64,000 bases of DNA from a virus: positions 1 through 64,000 of IMG/VR virus record IMGVR_UViG_3300046171_000173; one strand, 5' to 3'. Positions 8,522 to 16,645 of this stretch are shown in pieces. The translations under genes and the position numbers were made by a program. Below the pieces are notes generated by a model. The model was not told the origin of the DNA, made no database searches, and saw only the letters and a list, made by a program, of their open reading frames with translations. Each line of letters begins with the position of its first letter. Position 1 is the stretch's first letter.

Positions 8522-9661
8522 TTATCTAATGATTTGTATGTCATCATCCTGTGTCCATAGTTCTACCTTATCTCTAAATCTACCTTCTGCCTTTAACTTA
8601 TCATATCTTTTAGTTGCTTTCTTCTTCCACCATGTAAGTATGTTCTCAAGATGAAACTTATCCCAGTTTTGACCATGAACTAATTTATCTTGTTCACCAT
8701 TAATAACTTCACGAACATTTGCATAACCATAATCAGATATGTAGAATCTCTTCTTTTGAGTTAGATTGAGAGCCATATCAATAATGCCTGTAAACTGTTC
8801 CAATTCATTTTTCATATCATACTCTTTCATAGAGTTTTTAATTATAGATATCATCTTTGATTGTCTCTTCATCTTCTTAGAAGATGCTTTATTATCAGTC
8901 AATGGAGTATTATCATTCCATTCTTTAAAACGATTATGTAATTTATGAAATGCATCATCATGAAGCAATGGAGTAAATTTACTTTCAGTTAATCCTTTGT
9001 ATCTCATGAATGGTTTTAAACCATCATACTGAGATGCCGATGTTGTAGATCCATACAAAGATGTTGTTTCAAATAATGCAATCTCTTTATCAAATACTTT
9101 AGATATAGTTTCTCTAGCAAAATGTGAACAACATAATAATGCTAACAATTTACCACCAAGATAATTATATCCAAATGGTTGCGAGGGAACAATCACAAAA
9201 CCCATCGCAGTATGTCTATTCATTAAACTTAGATTAGCTGGTTTACCTAACCAAAGATTTCTAGGTTTGGAATTGATTGTAGGAGAACCAAATCGGATAA
9301 ATCCAATAAGTTTCTTTGTATTCTTTTCATATACCATCCAACGCAACTCTCTACCGGGAATATTTGCTTCATTATTATGAGATGATACAGCACCCAACAT
9401 TGTCTTATAATAATCTTGAGGTAAACCATTTTGAAATCTATCACCGACAAAACGAATATCAAACTCCATATCGTTTGGATGAATATCTTCATTTAAAAAT
9501 TCATCTTCAAAAGATGTAAGTGCACTAAAACTTTTAATAGTTTCTTTTTTAACATATCTAAGGTAATCTTCTATATTTCCCATACGAGAAAAATACTGTA
9601 TAAACTCATCAGCAGCCCATAGAGTATTATCTTTAGAAATAAGATTAATCGTCATGGTCAT
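8522..9661 (-). CDS. DUF4338/DruA-like protein
   Basis: Protein of 379 residues. The central block GRELRWMVYEKNTKKLIGFI, FVIVPSQPFGYNYLGGKLLA and LLCCSHFARE, followed by FETTSLYG and YDGLKPFMRYKG, has the organisation of the DUF4338 family, which includes DruA of the Druantia anti-phage system. The N-terminal 100 residues and the C-terminal 140 residues (basic, ending WTQDDDIQIIR) are not recognised. Biochemical activity is unknown. In a phage a role in competition with other phages or in DNA metabolism is possible but unproven. Start either 9661 or the second Met at 9655; both overlap the end of the PsbN-like gene. Confidence 0.55.
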   Translation of the reverse strand: MTMTINLISKDNTLWAADEFIQYFSRMGNIEDYLRYVKKETIKSFSALTSFEDEFLNEDIHPNDMEFDIRFVGDRFQNGLPQDYYKTMLGAVSSHNNEANIPGRELRWMVYEKNTKKLIGFIRFGSPTINSKPRNLWLGKPANLSLMNRHTAMGFVIVPSQPFGYNYLGGKLLALLCCSHFARETISKVFDKEIALFETTSLYGSTTSASQYDGLKPFMRYKGLTESKFTPLLHDDAFHKLHNRFKEWNDNTPLTDNKASSKKMKRQSKMISIIKNSMKEYDMKNELEQFTGIIDMALNLTQKKRFYISDYGYANVREVINGEQDKLVHGQNWDKFHLENILTWWKKKATKRYDKLKAEGRFRDKVELWTQDDDIQIIR

Positions 9662-9791
9662 CCCAAGGGTCTGTTAAATCTTCATTGGCAAAGAATCCTT
9701 TATAGATTCCATAACCTGTGAGTAATACCATCATTATAGCAATAGAAATGACAGTTGTATACTCCGGTGAATATGATGCATGCGGAATCAT
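9645..9791 (-). CDS. PsbN-like 48-aa membrane protein
   Basis: A short ORF with one hydrophobic segment (TTVISIAIMMVLLTGYGIY) and the acidic tail LTDPWDDHDD. This matches the layout of cyanobacterial PsbN: a TVLSI-type start, a TG-x-x-x-Y helix end, then L-x-DP-x-DDHxD. PsbN is a thylakoid protein needed for photosystem II assembly or repair. Its start overlaps the stop of the 9788 gene (ATGA), which supports real translation. Homology is by eye over 40 residues, so moderate confidence. Confidence 0.55.
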   Translation of the reverse strand: MIPHASYSPEYTTVISIAIMMVLLTGYGIYKGFFANEDLTDPWDDHDD

Positions 9792-9976
9792 TTAAATCTC
9801 CATTCTCTTTCATCTAAAACTTCATTAATAAGTTCTTTTAATTCTTTCTTAAGAGTGTCAGATAGAAGATTCATTTCATTCTTTACCATAGGTGGAATAG
9901 CATCACGCTGTTCTTGAAGTGATTTACCGCCACTCTTCTCAGATCCAAATGACATTCCTTGAGTATCAATCTTCAT
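9788..9976 (-). CDS. Small conserved protein, helical C-terminus
   Basis: Protein of 62 residues, MKIDTQGMSFGSEKSGGKSL followed by a charged helix KNEMNLLSDTLKKELKELIN ending DEREWRFK. The C-terminal half is predicted coiled coil. No known domain. It overlaps the membrane-protein gene upstream by 11 bases and the PsbN-like gene downstream by 4 bases, placing it in a coupled chain. Confidence 0.5.
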   Translation of the reverse strand: MKIDTQGMSFGSEKSGGKSLQEQRDAIPPMVKNEMNLLSDTLKKELKELINEVLDEREWRFK

Positions 9977-10232
9977 AATTTTCTATTGTTTCCCAAATGA
10001 TATAGTCATCAGGATTAACCATTGGCATATATCCTCCACTATTTCTTCTTGGTATAGTAATAATATCAATAGTCTCTTCAAACCATCTATTCATTGATTT
10101 TGCCATCTGACGATATCCAGTGCCGACATAGACTTGGCCTGCAACAACTGCGACTGTTGCTATACCCCAGAATAAGTAATAACTTGACGATTTCATTTGT
10201 GCTTTTCTTTTTGTGAATGTTGATTTAGTCAT
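9966..10232 (-). CDS. Small membrane protein, one N-terminal TM helix
   Basis: The ORF is open to 10265, but the ATG at 10232 (MTKSTFTKRKAQMKSSS) overlaps the upstream zinc-ribbon stop and is the better start, giving 88 residues. A basic N-terminus precedes YYLFWGIATVAVVAGQVYVG (one membrane helix), then YRQMAKSMNRWFEE and an acidic end IIWETIENYED. Orientation is probably N-in by the positive-inside rule. Function unknown; membrane placement next to a PsbN-like protein is suggestive only. Confidence 0.6.
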   Translation of the reverse strand: MTKSTFTKRKAQMKSSSYYLFWGIATVAVVAGQVYVGTGYRQMAKSMNRWFEETIDIITIPRRNSGGYMPMVNPDDYIIWETIENYED

Positions 10233-10383
10233 TTTGATCTTCACGCGGATAATAGACCTCAACATAAGAATTACATTGAGGACATGATAAATTTGTAACT
10301 ATACTATACTCTGGAGTCATGTCCATGTCAAGGTCATGATCCCCACCCCAGATTAATTCAGTGTTACAGTGCCAACAGTTCAT
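10225..10383 (-). CDS. Two-CxxC zinc-ribbon mini-protein
   Basis: A 52-residue ORF: MNCWHCNTELIWGGDHDLD and, after a spacer, NLSCPQCNSYVEVY. Two CxxC pairs about 34 residues apart form a typical zinc ribbon. The start overlaps the pyrE stop (ATGA) and the stop overlaps the next start, so it is coupled to both neighbours. Function not known. Confidence 0.65.
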   Translation of the reverse strand: MNCWHCNTELIWGGDHDLDMDMTPEYSIVTNLSCPQCNSYVEVYYPREDQND

Positions 10384-10919
10384 TCAATAATATCCTCTAA
10401 TTTGTATAGAGAAATAAATTCTATCTTATTATTTTCCCATATGATGTGATCATCTTGTCTATCAACGATTGCAACAACACGATTCACAATGTAACCTGCA
10501 TCACGCAATACATTTACTGCTTTGATTGCACTACTACCTGTTGTAGTTACATCTTCTAATACTGTAACGATAGATCCTTCAGGTGGCTTGTTACCTTCAA
10601 TAACTTCTTTTGTTCCATATCCTTTCGGATTCTTTCTTACGATCAAAGCATCAATATGTTTACCAGAGTAGTATGCTTTCTGTGCGATACCACAAACTAA
10701 AGGATCAGCACCAAGAGTAAGTCCACCAACTGCTACAGATTTATCTTCCACATGCTCTATCATTAAATGTGATAGAAGTGCATTTCCCTCACAGGATAAA
10801 GTAACAGGTTTACAGTTAATATAATGCTCCGATTCTTTACCAGAAGATAAGGTAAATTTACCTTTCTTGTATGCTCTTTCTCTTAGAAGATGTAGTAATG
10901 TCTTTCTATGATTTTCCAT
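10380..10919 (-). CDS. pyrE: Orotate phosphoribosyltransferase
   Basis: Converts orotate and PRPP to orotidine 5'-phosphate in pyrimidine synthesis. The 179 residues include KKGKFTLSSGKESEHYINCK at the N-terminus, a GLTLGADPL loop and the PRPP-binding motif VTVLEDVTTTGSS (residues about 117-129). It is slightly shorter than bacterial PyrE (about 200) but has both ends. pyrE is known in cyanophages. Here it lies between an Sm-like gene and the zinc-ribbon gene, in the cargo block between 44 and 62, consistent with boosting nucleotide supply during replication. Confidence 0.9.
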   Translation of the reverse strand: MENHRKTLLHLLRERAYKKGKFTLSSGKESEHYINCKPVTLSCEGNALLSHLMIEHVEDKSVAVGGLTLGADPLVCGIAQKAYYSGKHIDALIVRKNPKGYGTKEVIEGNKPPEGSIVTVLEDVTTTGSSAIKAVNVLRDAGYIVNRVVAIVDRQDDHIIWENNKIEFISLYKLEDIIE

Positions 10920-11203
10920 CAGAGAATTAATTGTTTAGTTGGTTTTGATATCTTACCAAACATTGAATTGTATTGTTCGATAATCTCATCTTGAGGATCT
11001 CCAATATAAACCACATATTTTTTAGTGACTTCAAGTTTATCTTTTTGAAGTAAAGGAGACCAAGGAGCAAATGCAATTTGTCCTTGTTTTTGTGACGGTA
11101 CTGCCACAATCGGATCAGTGATTGTTATTGAATCAGTGTCCTCTTTTGTAATGTCAGCGATTACATCTTCGCCAGACCACATACGAATTAATTTTACAGT
11201 CAT
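10919..11203 (-). CDS. Small Sm-like (LSm-type) phage protein, paralog C
   Basis: Protein of 94 residues starting MTVKLIRMWSGEDVIADITK, followed by ITITDPIVAVPSQ, QIAFAPWSPLL and KYVVYIGDP. It matches paralog B in the N-terminal xKLxxxxSGxxVIAD signature and in the later W-containing strand. The C-terminus EQYNSMFGKI is helical. It overlaps gene 44 by 4 bases upstream and pyrE by one base downstream. Confidence 0.65.
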   Translation of the reverse strand: MTVKLIRMWSGEDVIADITKEDTDSITITDPIVAVPSQKQGQIAFAPWSPLLQKDKLEVTKKYVVYIGDPQDEIIEQYNSMFGKISKPTKQLIL

Positions 11204-12141
11204 TTGAATTCACACTCCACCATAATTTCGGTTAAACAAGCTAATAGGTTAATTTCCTGATCTGCCACAAATGCTACTTGGTATTGATATTTAGCCAAAA
11301 CAAGAATGGCAGCAGGAATAGAACTAGCGACCAAGGTTTCATACAAACTATCGTAAATGCGACGAAACAATAAAGTGGTATCATTATCCAAGTTAGTGTT
11401 GACCCATTTACGGACTTCAGAAAAGTTTTTTTCCTTAAGACTCTTAGTAAGTTCATTAATTGAAACATCAGAAAAGGACGCTAGAATGCCGGAATCTATT
11501 TCACCTCCGACTGAGTATCTTTGACACTCGTTGAGGACTCTCCTCCAGTCAGGAAAGTGTTTACTGATTAACTCAGCAACAACTTTCTTATCACTCTTTA
11601 TGTTCTCTTTGTCAAGAATATAATTAATCCTTGCAAAGAACTGTGCTGCTATTGTTGGTTTGTCTTTTTTATTAACAGAGAAGTCAACAACAGAGCACCG
11701 TGAATGGAGAGGAGAGATGATCTTATTTTTGTAGTTGCAGGTAAAGATAAATCTACAGTTCCTAGAGAATTCCTCAATAGACGCTCTGAGAAGGAGTTGT
11801 ACATCGGAAGTGGTATTGTCTGCTTCATCAATGATGATGACTTTATGTTTTGAGTCACTCGTAAGAGAGACGGTAGATGCGAAGTTCTTTGCGTTGTTCC
11901 GAACAGTGTCCAGAAAGCGTCCTTCATCCGATCCATTAATGACATAGTAGTCTGCTCCAAGTTGATTGCATAATGCCTTTGCTACAGTTGTCTTACCAAT
12001 CCCCGGTGGGCCTGATAATAACATATTTGGTATCTCACCAGCAGTTAAGAAATCTTGAAATGTTTTCTTAATACCTTGAGGTAAGATACACTCATCAATT
12101 GTTTTGGGTCTGTATTTTTCAACCCATATAAAGTCACTCAT
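11200..12141 (-). CDS. 44: Clamp-loader large subunit gp44
   Basis: AAA+ ATPase of the sliding-clamp loader. WVEKYRPKTIDECIL, the Walker A GPPGIGKTT, the Walker B VIIIDEADN and the arginine-finger motif HSRC are all present, followed by the lid and collar domain. About 313 residues, as in T4 (319). The ORF opens at 12147, but MSDFIWVEKY at 12141 is the likelier start; it overlaps the previous gene by 4 bases. It would assemble with gp62 and load gp45. Confidence 0.95.
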   Translation of the reverse strand: MSDFIWVEKYRPKTIDECILPQGIKKTFQDFLTAGEIPNMLLSGPPGIGKTTVAKALCNQLGADYYVINGSDEGRFLDTVRNNAKNFASTVSLTSDSKHKVIIIDEADNTTSDVQLLLRASIEEFSRNCRFIFTCNYKNKIISPLHSRCSVVDFSVNKKDKPTIAAQFFARINYILDKENIKSDKKVVAELISKHFPDWRRVLNECQRYSVGGEIDSGILASFSDVSINELTKSLKEKNFSEVRKWVNTNLDNDTTLLFRRIYDSLYETLVASSIPAAILVLAKYQYQVAFVADQEINLLACLTEIMVECEFK

Positions 12142-12672
12142 AACCAAGCAGGTTTACGATCTGGTTTCCTAAGATAATTATCGCATACCCAAGGTTTAGA
12201 TGCAATGTATCTTTTATACTTAGTTAGAATATCAATACTTGAATCATGCTTTGAACTGATCAGGGCCTGCAAAAGCAAATGGTGTTGCTTCCTTGTGACA
12301 TAGTAATGTCTTACCAGTTCTTTTCTCAAATACTTCTTCTGCTGCATTCATTGCAGTTTGGCATGAATGTACTTTACCATATCTGGTTTCATACTCATTC
12401 AACAATGCAAATCCATGCTGAATCAACCATGCAGTATTGGCAAAACTTTCTGCTGCCCATATTGTACATGGATGTCCACGGAAAGCACCCTTCTCAGTAT
12501 TGTAAGGTGTGCCATCTTTCTTAGGTAGTAAATCATTACCCCAGTTGTAATACCACTTAGAGAAGACTACTGCCAACATTTGGCATGTCTCCAATGGCAT
12601 CTTGACCACATGTTTATCAGGCAACACTTGTGCTGATAAGTCTGGGTCGGGATCAGTAACAAAAATATTCAT
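12138..12672 (-). CDS. Conserved cyanophage protein, Pyr_excise-like, frameshifted
   Basis: N-terminal part MNIFVTDPDPDLSAQVLPDK then HVVKMPLETCQMLAVVF, KGAFRGHPCTIWAAES and AWLIQHGFALLNEYETRYGK. The start resembles the PF03013 pyrimidine-dimer excision family layout (short acidic start, then DKHVVKM), which is common in cyanophages. A single-base break near 12248 separates QFK from the in-phase continuation HDSSIDILTKYKRY and KPWVCDNYLRKPDRKPAWL, giving about 178 residues. A DNA repair role is inferred, not shown. It lies directly upstream of gene 44. Confidence 0.65.
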
Positions 12673-12678
12673 GTCCTT

Positions 12679-12706
12679 ATTATATCACATGATTTATTTT
12701 TTGCAA
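12679..12706 (-). promoter_or_regulatory. sigma70-like promoter, possibly leaderless
   Basis: Minus strand TTGCAA, 16-base spacer, TATAAT. The -10 box ends only 6 bases before the ATG of the 12672 gene (TATAATAAGGACATG), so the predicted transcript starts at or next to the start codon although an AAGGA ribosome site is present. Confidence 0.5.
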
Positions 12707-12707
12707 A

Positions 12708-14136
12708 TTATTTACTATCTGCTTTATCAAATGGCATATATTCAATACGAAAAGTTCTGTTTACTTCAAATGATCTACCAAATTGATCTGTTTTTGTAAT
12801 TGGTTTTAAGTTTTCAACAATGTGTTTCATAGTTGGTTCAAACCTTTCTTTCTTTCCTTTGGTAGTTGTATTACCGTCCCATTTCTCTCTATTCTCAACA
12901 GGGTCTGCTTTTAGGCCATCGCCATGGTGTATTAGACATATTATATGTTGTTTATCTGAATTTTTTAAAATCTCCTCATGAGTTTGCACATAAAGTGATT
13001 TCCAACCACCACTCGATCCTGTAATTACTAATGTATTTTCATCAGACAATTCTGTTTCCTTTTTAATTAGGTTGTCATAATCATCAGGGTGAGTTTTTTT
13101 ATTGTATATGATAGCAGTTCTATATGTTGATTTTTGTTGCTTTCTTTTATGTTCAATTTCTGAGTCTTTTATAATCGAATTAGGCTGTGTTTATATGAAA
13201 ACCATAATCTTGAACTAATAAGTCTTTATTTCTTTTACTATCAAAAGGAATTTTGTGATGTTGATAATCATAAATTAAATCTTTTATTACATCACCCTTA
13301 CTAATTTCATCAGTTCTTTCTCTATTAATTTTATTAAATAAATTTCCTATGTGTCTTCTATCTCTTTCTTTCAATTTATGTAATTTCTCAAACCACTCTG
13401 GTATTATAATCACTTTACATTTAGTTATTGAAGATACCAATAACGCAGCTTTTAATGTGCAATTGCCATTACCAATTTTTAAATCACTTTCCCATATTAA
13501 AATATAATTAGCACCTAATGCATCACCTTTATCTCTCATATATCCAGCTATGTCAGTGATATGTCTAGCATTTTCCTTTTCTCTTACTTGAACATATCCA
13601 AGCGTTTTTAAATATAATTTATCCCATAAATCAATCATGAAATCTAGGTTAAGTTCCATAGTTTTTAAATCTTCTTTAGTATAATCTTTGGGATTTTTTA
13701 CCATCTCATCATACTCTTTAACATCTCTGTATAATAAATCTGCAATAGCTCTGTTTAAAGGTTCTTTCCACGCAGTTTTAGTAACAGCTTTGTTAAAGTA
13801 CTCAGGATTTTTTATAACATCTTTTTCTTTCTGCAATTTATGTTCCGAATTTAACATATCCTCATATGTTCCAATATCTAATAATTTTAATTCCATCTTA
13901 GTTCCACTAGAAAACAAGTCTTTAAATTCGTCGCTAGTTGAACTACCCCAATAGGATCCATCAAATGGTCTTTCAGAACGAGTTTTCAATTTGCGGGATC
14001 CCGGATACTTAACATTAAAATATCTTCCTTCTTCAACAACTCTAAATTGATAGAGATATGCTCCAATTTTTTCCCAATCCACCTCTCTTTCATCTAAGAT
14101 AGATGTATCTATTTTAACTATTGATTCTGGCTTCAT
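12708..14136 (-). CDS. Putative GIY-YIG-like endonuclease with unknown C-terminal region, frameshifted
   Basis: First part (14136-13180, 318 aa): YLYQFRVVEEGRYFNVKYPG, DGSYWGSS and LLDIGTYEDMLNSEHKLQ followed by NPEYFNKA. This resembles the GIY-YIG homing-endonuclease layout (YLY, then YxGSG, E and P-Y-x-N), but the YIG half is not clear, so the call is tentative. Beyond it lie NYILIWESDLKIGNGNC and VIIIPEWFEKLH. Near 13187 the frame breaks; the next frame runs on without a start (SEIEHKRKQQKSTYR, ENTLVITGSSGGWKSLY, ICLIHHGDG) to 12708, giving about 475 residues in total. The region is more AT-rich than its neighbours, compatible with recent insertion. Confidence 0.5.
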
Positions 14137-14173
14137 ATTAAAACTGAGGGTATATTCATTTTAGCACAAGTGT

Positions 14174-14637
14174 TTACGATGTGCAAGTAATTTGATCATT
14201 GACTAATCTATCATTTAGAACTCTTTTCATCAGTTCAAGAGTTATCTGTTGTGGTCTTTGTTTCCAACCATACCACACACTCTTCTTACCTTTTGAATGT
14301 GGTGGAACTTTTGATCTCAAATAATATTGATCTTCAGTTACATCATATATTGTACTTCCGTCCTGCAACCACCAATGTTTTTCATCTCGAAAATCAACAG
14401 CACTAAAAGGAACAAGTTTATCAGTATTCATTAAAAAGAAAAGAGCTTGTGATGAATGATAACAATGACCATAAAATTTATATTTTTGAACATCAGTAGC
14501 ATACTTCAATCTCTTACCTTTTAAAAGATCTCCTGATAGATTTTCTTGTATCTTTACGATAACATCGTCAATCTCATCGTAAGGATAGGGTTCAAAGGTA
14601 AGAGTTCTCGTCTCTAATACTTCATTACCATCATACC
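14174..14637 (-). CDS. Conserved cyanophage hypothetical protein
   Basis: The recognisable core is YGHCYHSSQALFFLMNTD, FRDEKHWWLQDGSTIYDVT and WYGWKQRPQQITLELMKRV. The ORF has only a TTG start at 14509, but the frame is open upstream (TRTLTFEPYPYDEIDDVIVK). A one-base correction near 14635 joins it to an ATG (MKVLETRTL). The longer form is probably correct, about 153 residues. The Cys, His and Trp-rich core suggests an enzyme-like fold, but I cannot name it. Confidence 0.55.
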
Positions 14638-14916
14638 TAGTTTCTTTGTACTACTTTCATTCTTTAACTCCTTTACATACTCCTCTCTACCATCTTTAGT
14701 AAATACTTTCTTCTCATAGTCAAAGTAAGGATGTGGTTGGGCATTTTCAAAAGGATTCTTCGATACATTTTTCAATACAATAAATTTATCCTTTGCAAAA
14801 GTTCCCGCAAGTTGAACTTCAATATCATCACCATCTTTCCAGTTTATTTGACCCTTTAGATTAGTGTGAAGCATAGCCTCTTGTATCTGATCAATAATTT
14901 CTTGAGTTAGTTTCAT
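14614..14916 (-). CDS. Conserved hypothetical protein, 100 aa
   Basis: MKLTQEIIDQIQEAMLHTNL followed by GQINWKDGDDIEVQLAGTF and FENAQPHPYFDYEKKVF. It is soluble, with no recognised domain. It starts inside the stop of the 56-residue gene upstream (ATGA) and runs into the start region of the next gene, as part of the small-gene cluster between gp45 and gp44. Confidence 0.55.
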   Translation of the reverse strand: MKLTQEIIDQIQEAMLHTNLKGQINWKDGDDIEVQLAGTFAKDKFIVLKNVSKNPFENAQPHPYFDYEKKVFTKDGREEYVKELKNESSTKKLGMMVMKY

Positions 14917-15086
14917 TCTTCAATTTCAAAGTGCCATTTAATATGTTTTATATAATCGAATGTACAACCAATATCTTTATCGCATTGAATATCATATTTC
15001 CTATCACAAAGGAATCTTCTTAGTTCTTCTATATTAGCAAAAGAACCTTGAGATTCAAAATCTTCGTTGTATAGAATGTACTTCAT
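14913..15086 (-). CDS. Small protein, 57 aa
   Basis: MKYILYNEDFESQGSFANIE, then ELRRFLCDRKYDIQCDKDIG and FDYIKHIKWHFEIEE. Both ends overlap neighbours by 4 bases (ATGA), the usual sign of coupled translation in this genome. No known domain. Confidence 0.5.
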   Translation of the reverse strand: MKYILYNEDFESQGSFANIEELRRFLCDRKYDIQCDKDIGCTFDYIKHIKWHFEIEE

Positions 15087-15169
15087 TTCTTTTTAAACAC
15101 TCCTAATTTTGTTAAAAGATAAAGTGCTAATGCTGTCCAGAAAACAACTTCTAATCCAATGTTATTCAT
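15083..15169 (-). CDS. Single-helix mini-membrane protein, 28 aa
   Basis: MNNIGLEVVFWTALALYLLT followed by KLGVFKKK. This is one hydrophobic helix with a basic C-terminal tail. It overlaps the upstream stop and the downstream start. Very short, so confidence is limited, but the coupling on both sides supports translation. Confidence 0.4.
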   Translation of the reverse strand: MNNIGLEVVFWTALALYLLTKLGVFKKK

Positions 15170-15362
15170 TTTCGTACTTGGTTAAATCACATTCAACTAA
15201 GGGTAAACTTTCTCCTTTTAATGGTATTGGTTCACCTACTTTTTCCTGCAGTTGTTTTAATTTTTTAGCACCTTCTCCTTTATCATAAGGGATAGGTGCA
15301 TTTCTCACACAAACTCTAATCATTTGCATTTCTTCTGCAGTAAAAAAGATTTCCTTTTGCAT
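15162..15362 (-). CDS. Small conserved protein, 66 aa
   Basis: MQKEIFFTAEEMQMIRVCVR, NAPIPYDKGEGAKKLKQLQ and LPLVECDLTKYENE. It starts on the last base of the gp45 stop (TAATG), so it is coupled to gp45. No known domain. Confidence 0.5.
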   Translation of the reverse strand: MQKEIFFTAEEMQMIRVCVRNAPIPYDKGEGAKKLKQLQEKVGEPIPLKGESLPLVECDLTKYENE

Positions 15363-16028
15363 TACTCAAAGGTAGAATCTGGTTCCAATGCTATGTAGTA
15401 AGTTAGATTTAATTTACTATTCGTAAACTTAGATAGTAACTTAGATGATACAATTACATCGTATGAACCGGGAATAATTCTGATGTTTTCTACTTTAAAG
15501 TTAAAAGTAAAACTCTTATCAGTTTCACCTACAATAACTGCATATTCATTTGATGTATCATTCTTCTTGTCACGAACAATCAGTTTGACTACACCTGCCC
15601 CACCCACTACTGCAAGATCAGGTAATTGATAAACTGCAGCAGCCCTTAAGTAGTTTCTCTAATGAATTACTATCAAGTTGGAAACATGCATCTTGAGATG
15701 GTAGAGATATCTCCTTCTCAGGTGGTGCAATAATAACTTGTGGATCTGCAAAGAAATATTTAACTTTTCTTCTTCCTTCACGAATCGTAAGATGAGTCTC
15801 CTCAGAAAAATCTAGGTCTGGATCTTGATGTAAACTCAATCCATTTAGAAACTGATTCAGATCATATATTGCAACATCTCTTGGGAAGTCTTCTGGTATC
15901 TCTGCTTCAGCAAGAATATTCTTTGCAACAGATATCGTGCGAAGTTGATTACCTTTCTTCACAAGAATTGAATTATTAATTCCTGCAAAATTCTTAAGGA
16001 TACCTAAAGTGTTGTCACTCAAATTCAT
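15362..16028 (-). CDS. 45: Sliding clamp gp45, frameshifted
   Basis: DNA polymerase processivity clamp and, in T4, the mobile activator of late transcription with gp55. The N-terminal part shows MNLSDNTLGILKNFAGINNS, VAIYDLNQFLNGLSL and FFADPQVIIAPPEK. The C-terminal part shows FNFKVENIRIIPGSYDVIVS and LTYYIALEPDSTFE, matching the T4 gp45 end (YVVALEADST). An extra G near 15645 (AAGGGCT for AAGGCT) breaks the frame; correction reads LLKAAAVYQLPDLAVVGGAG. The corrected length is about 221 residues (T4: 228). I prefer MNLSDNT as start over the MTM two codons upstream. Confidence 0.93.
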
Positions 16029-16039
16029 TGTCATAATTG

Positions 16040-16645
16040 TTAAGGCATTTGTTCAAAATTTCCTGATGGCATTGATGGTTCGCCATAGTGATTATCGAAG
16101 TGTAATAATAGCATAGCATAATGTATCACTTTCATCAAGTCCTTCTTATTCTTTCCGTCTTTGTTTCCATATCTACTTCCATACTTAAGTATGTTTGCTT
16201 GACAGAATCCAGCTGCAAGTTCCTTTGATGCCATGAGATCGATTGTTTGAACATTGCGAAACTCATGAGACTTACCTGTGTAATGTCCTTTATATGTTTG
16301 AGATACATATTCCTCAATGTCTTTTAGAATTTCTTCTTCGTGATATTTGAAATAATGTGCCATGTTTTTGTTGTCTAATTCCTTTAATTGTTCTTGATGA
16401 AACTGTCTTGTCCACCCATCATTATATGATGAGTTTGCATTTGTAAAATGATGTGCTCGTTGATCGTCTATATCTGCCATGTATTTGTCATAGTAGTTGT
16501 TTTCATAATCAAGACCATCATCTTCATAAGCAGTATTACCTGCTCCGACTTTAGTGTCGATAATCGGATACTCTTCGTCCATAGTTCCGTTCAAAGCCTC
16601 CCACGCTAAACTCCATGCATTAACCATATGTGAAAAGAAATTCAT
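16040..16645 (-). CDS. DUF3310-like protein
   Basis: Protein of 201 residues. The C-terminal third, VQTIDLMASKELAAGFCQAN followed by ILKYGSRYGNKDGKNKKDLM and KVIHYAMLLLHF, has the DUF3310 pattern (GNxIKYxxRxGxKxGxxxDLxK), the family of the phage T7 gp1.7 nucleotide kinase. The N-terminal acidic Tyr/Asn-rich region (DDGLDYENNYYDKYMADIDD) is unrecognised. It overlaps the PebS gene end; a second Met at 16627, overlapping the PebS stop, is an alternative start. Confidence 0.6.
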   Translation of the reverse strand: MNFFSHMVNAWSLAWEALNGTMDEEYPIIDTKVGAGNTAYEDDGLDYENNYYDKYMADIDDQRAHHFTNANSSYNDGWTRQFHQEQLKELDNKNMAHYFKYHEEEILKDIEEYVSQTYKGHYTGKSHEFRNVQTIDLMASKELAAGFCQANILKYGSRYGNKDGKNKKDLMKVIHYAMLLLHFDNHYGEPSMPSGNFEQMP

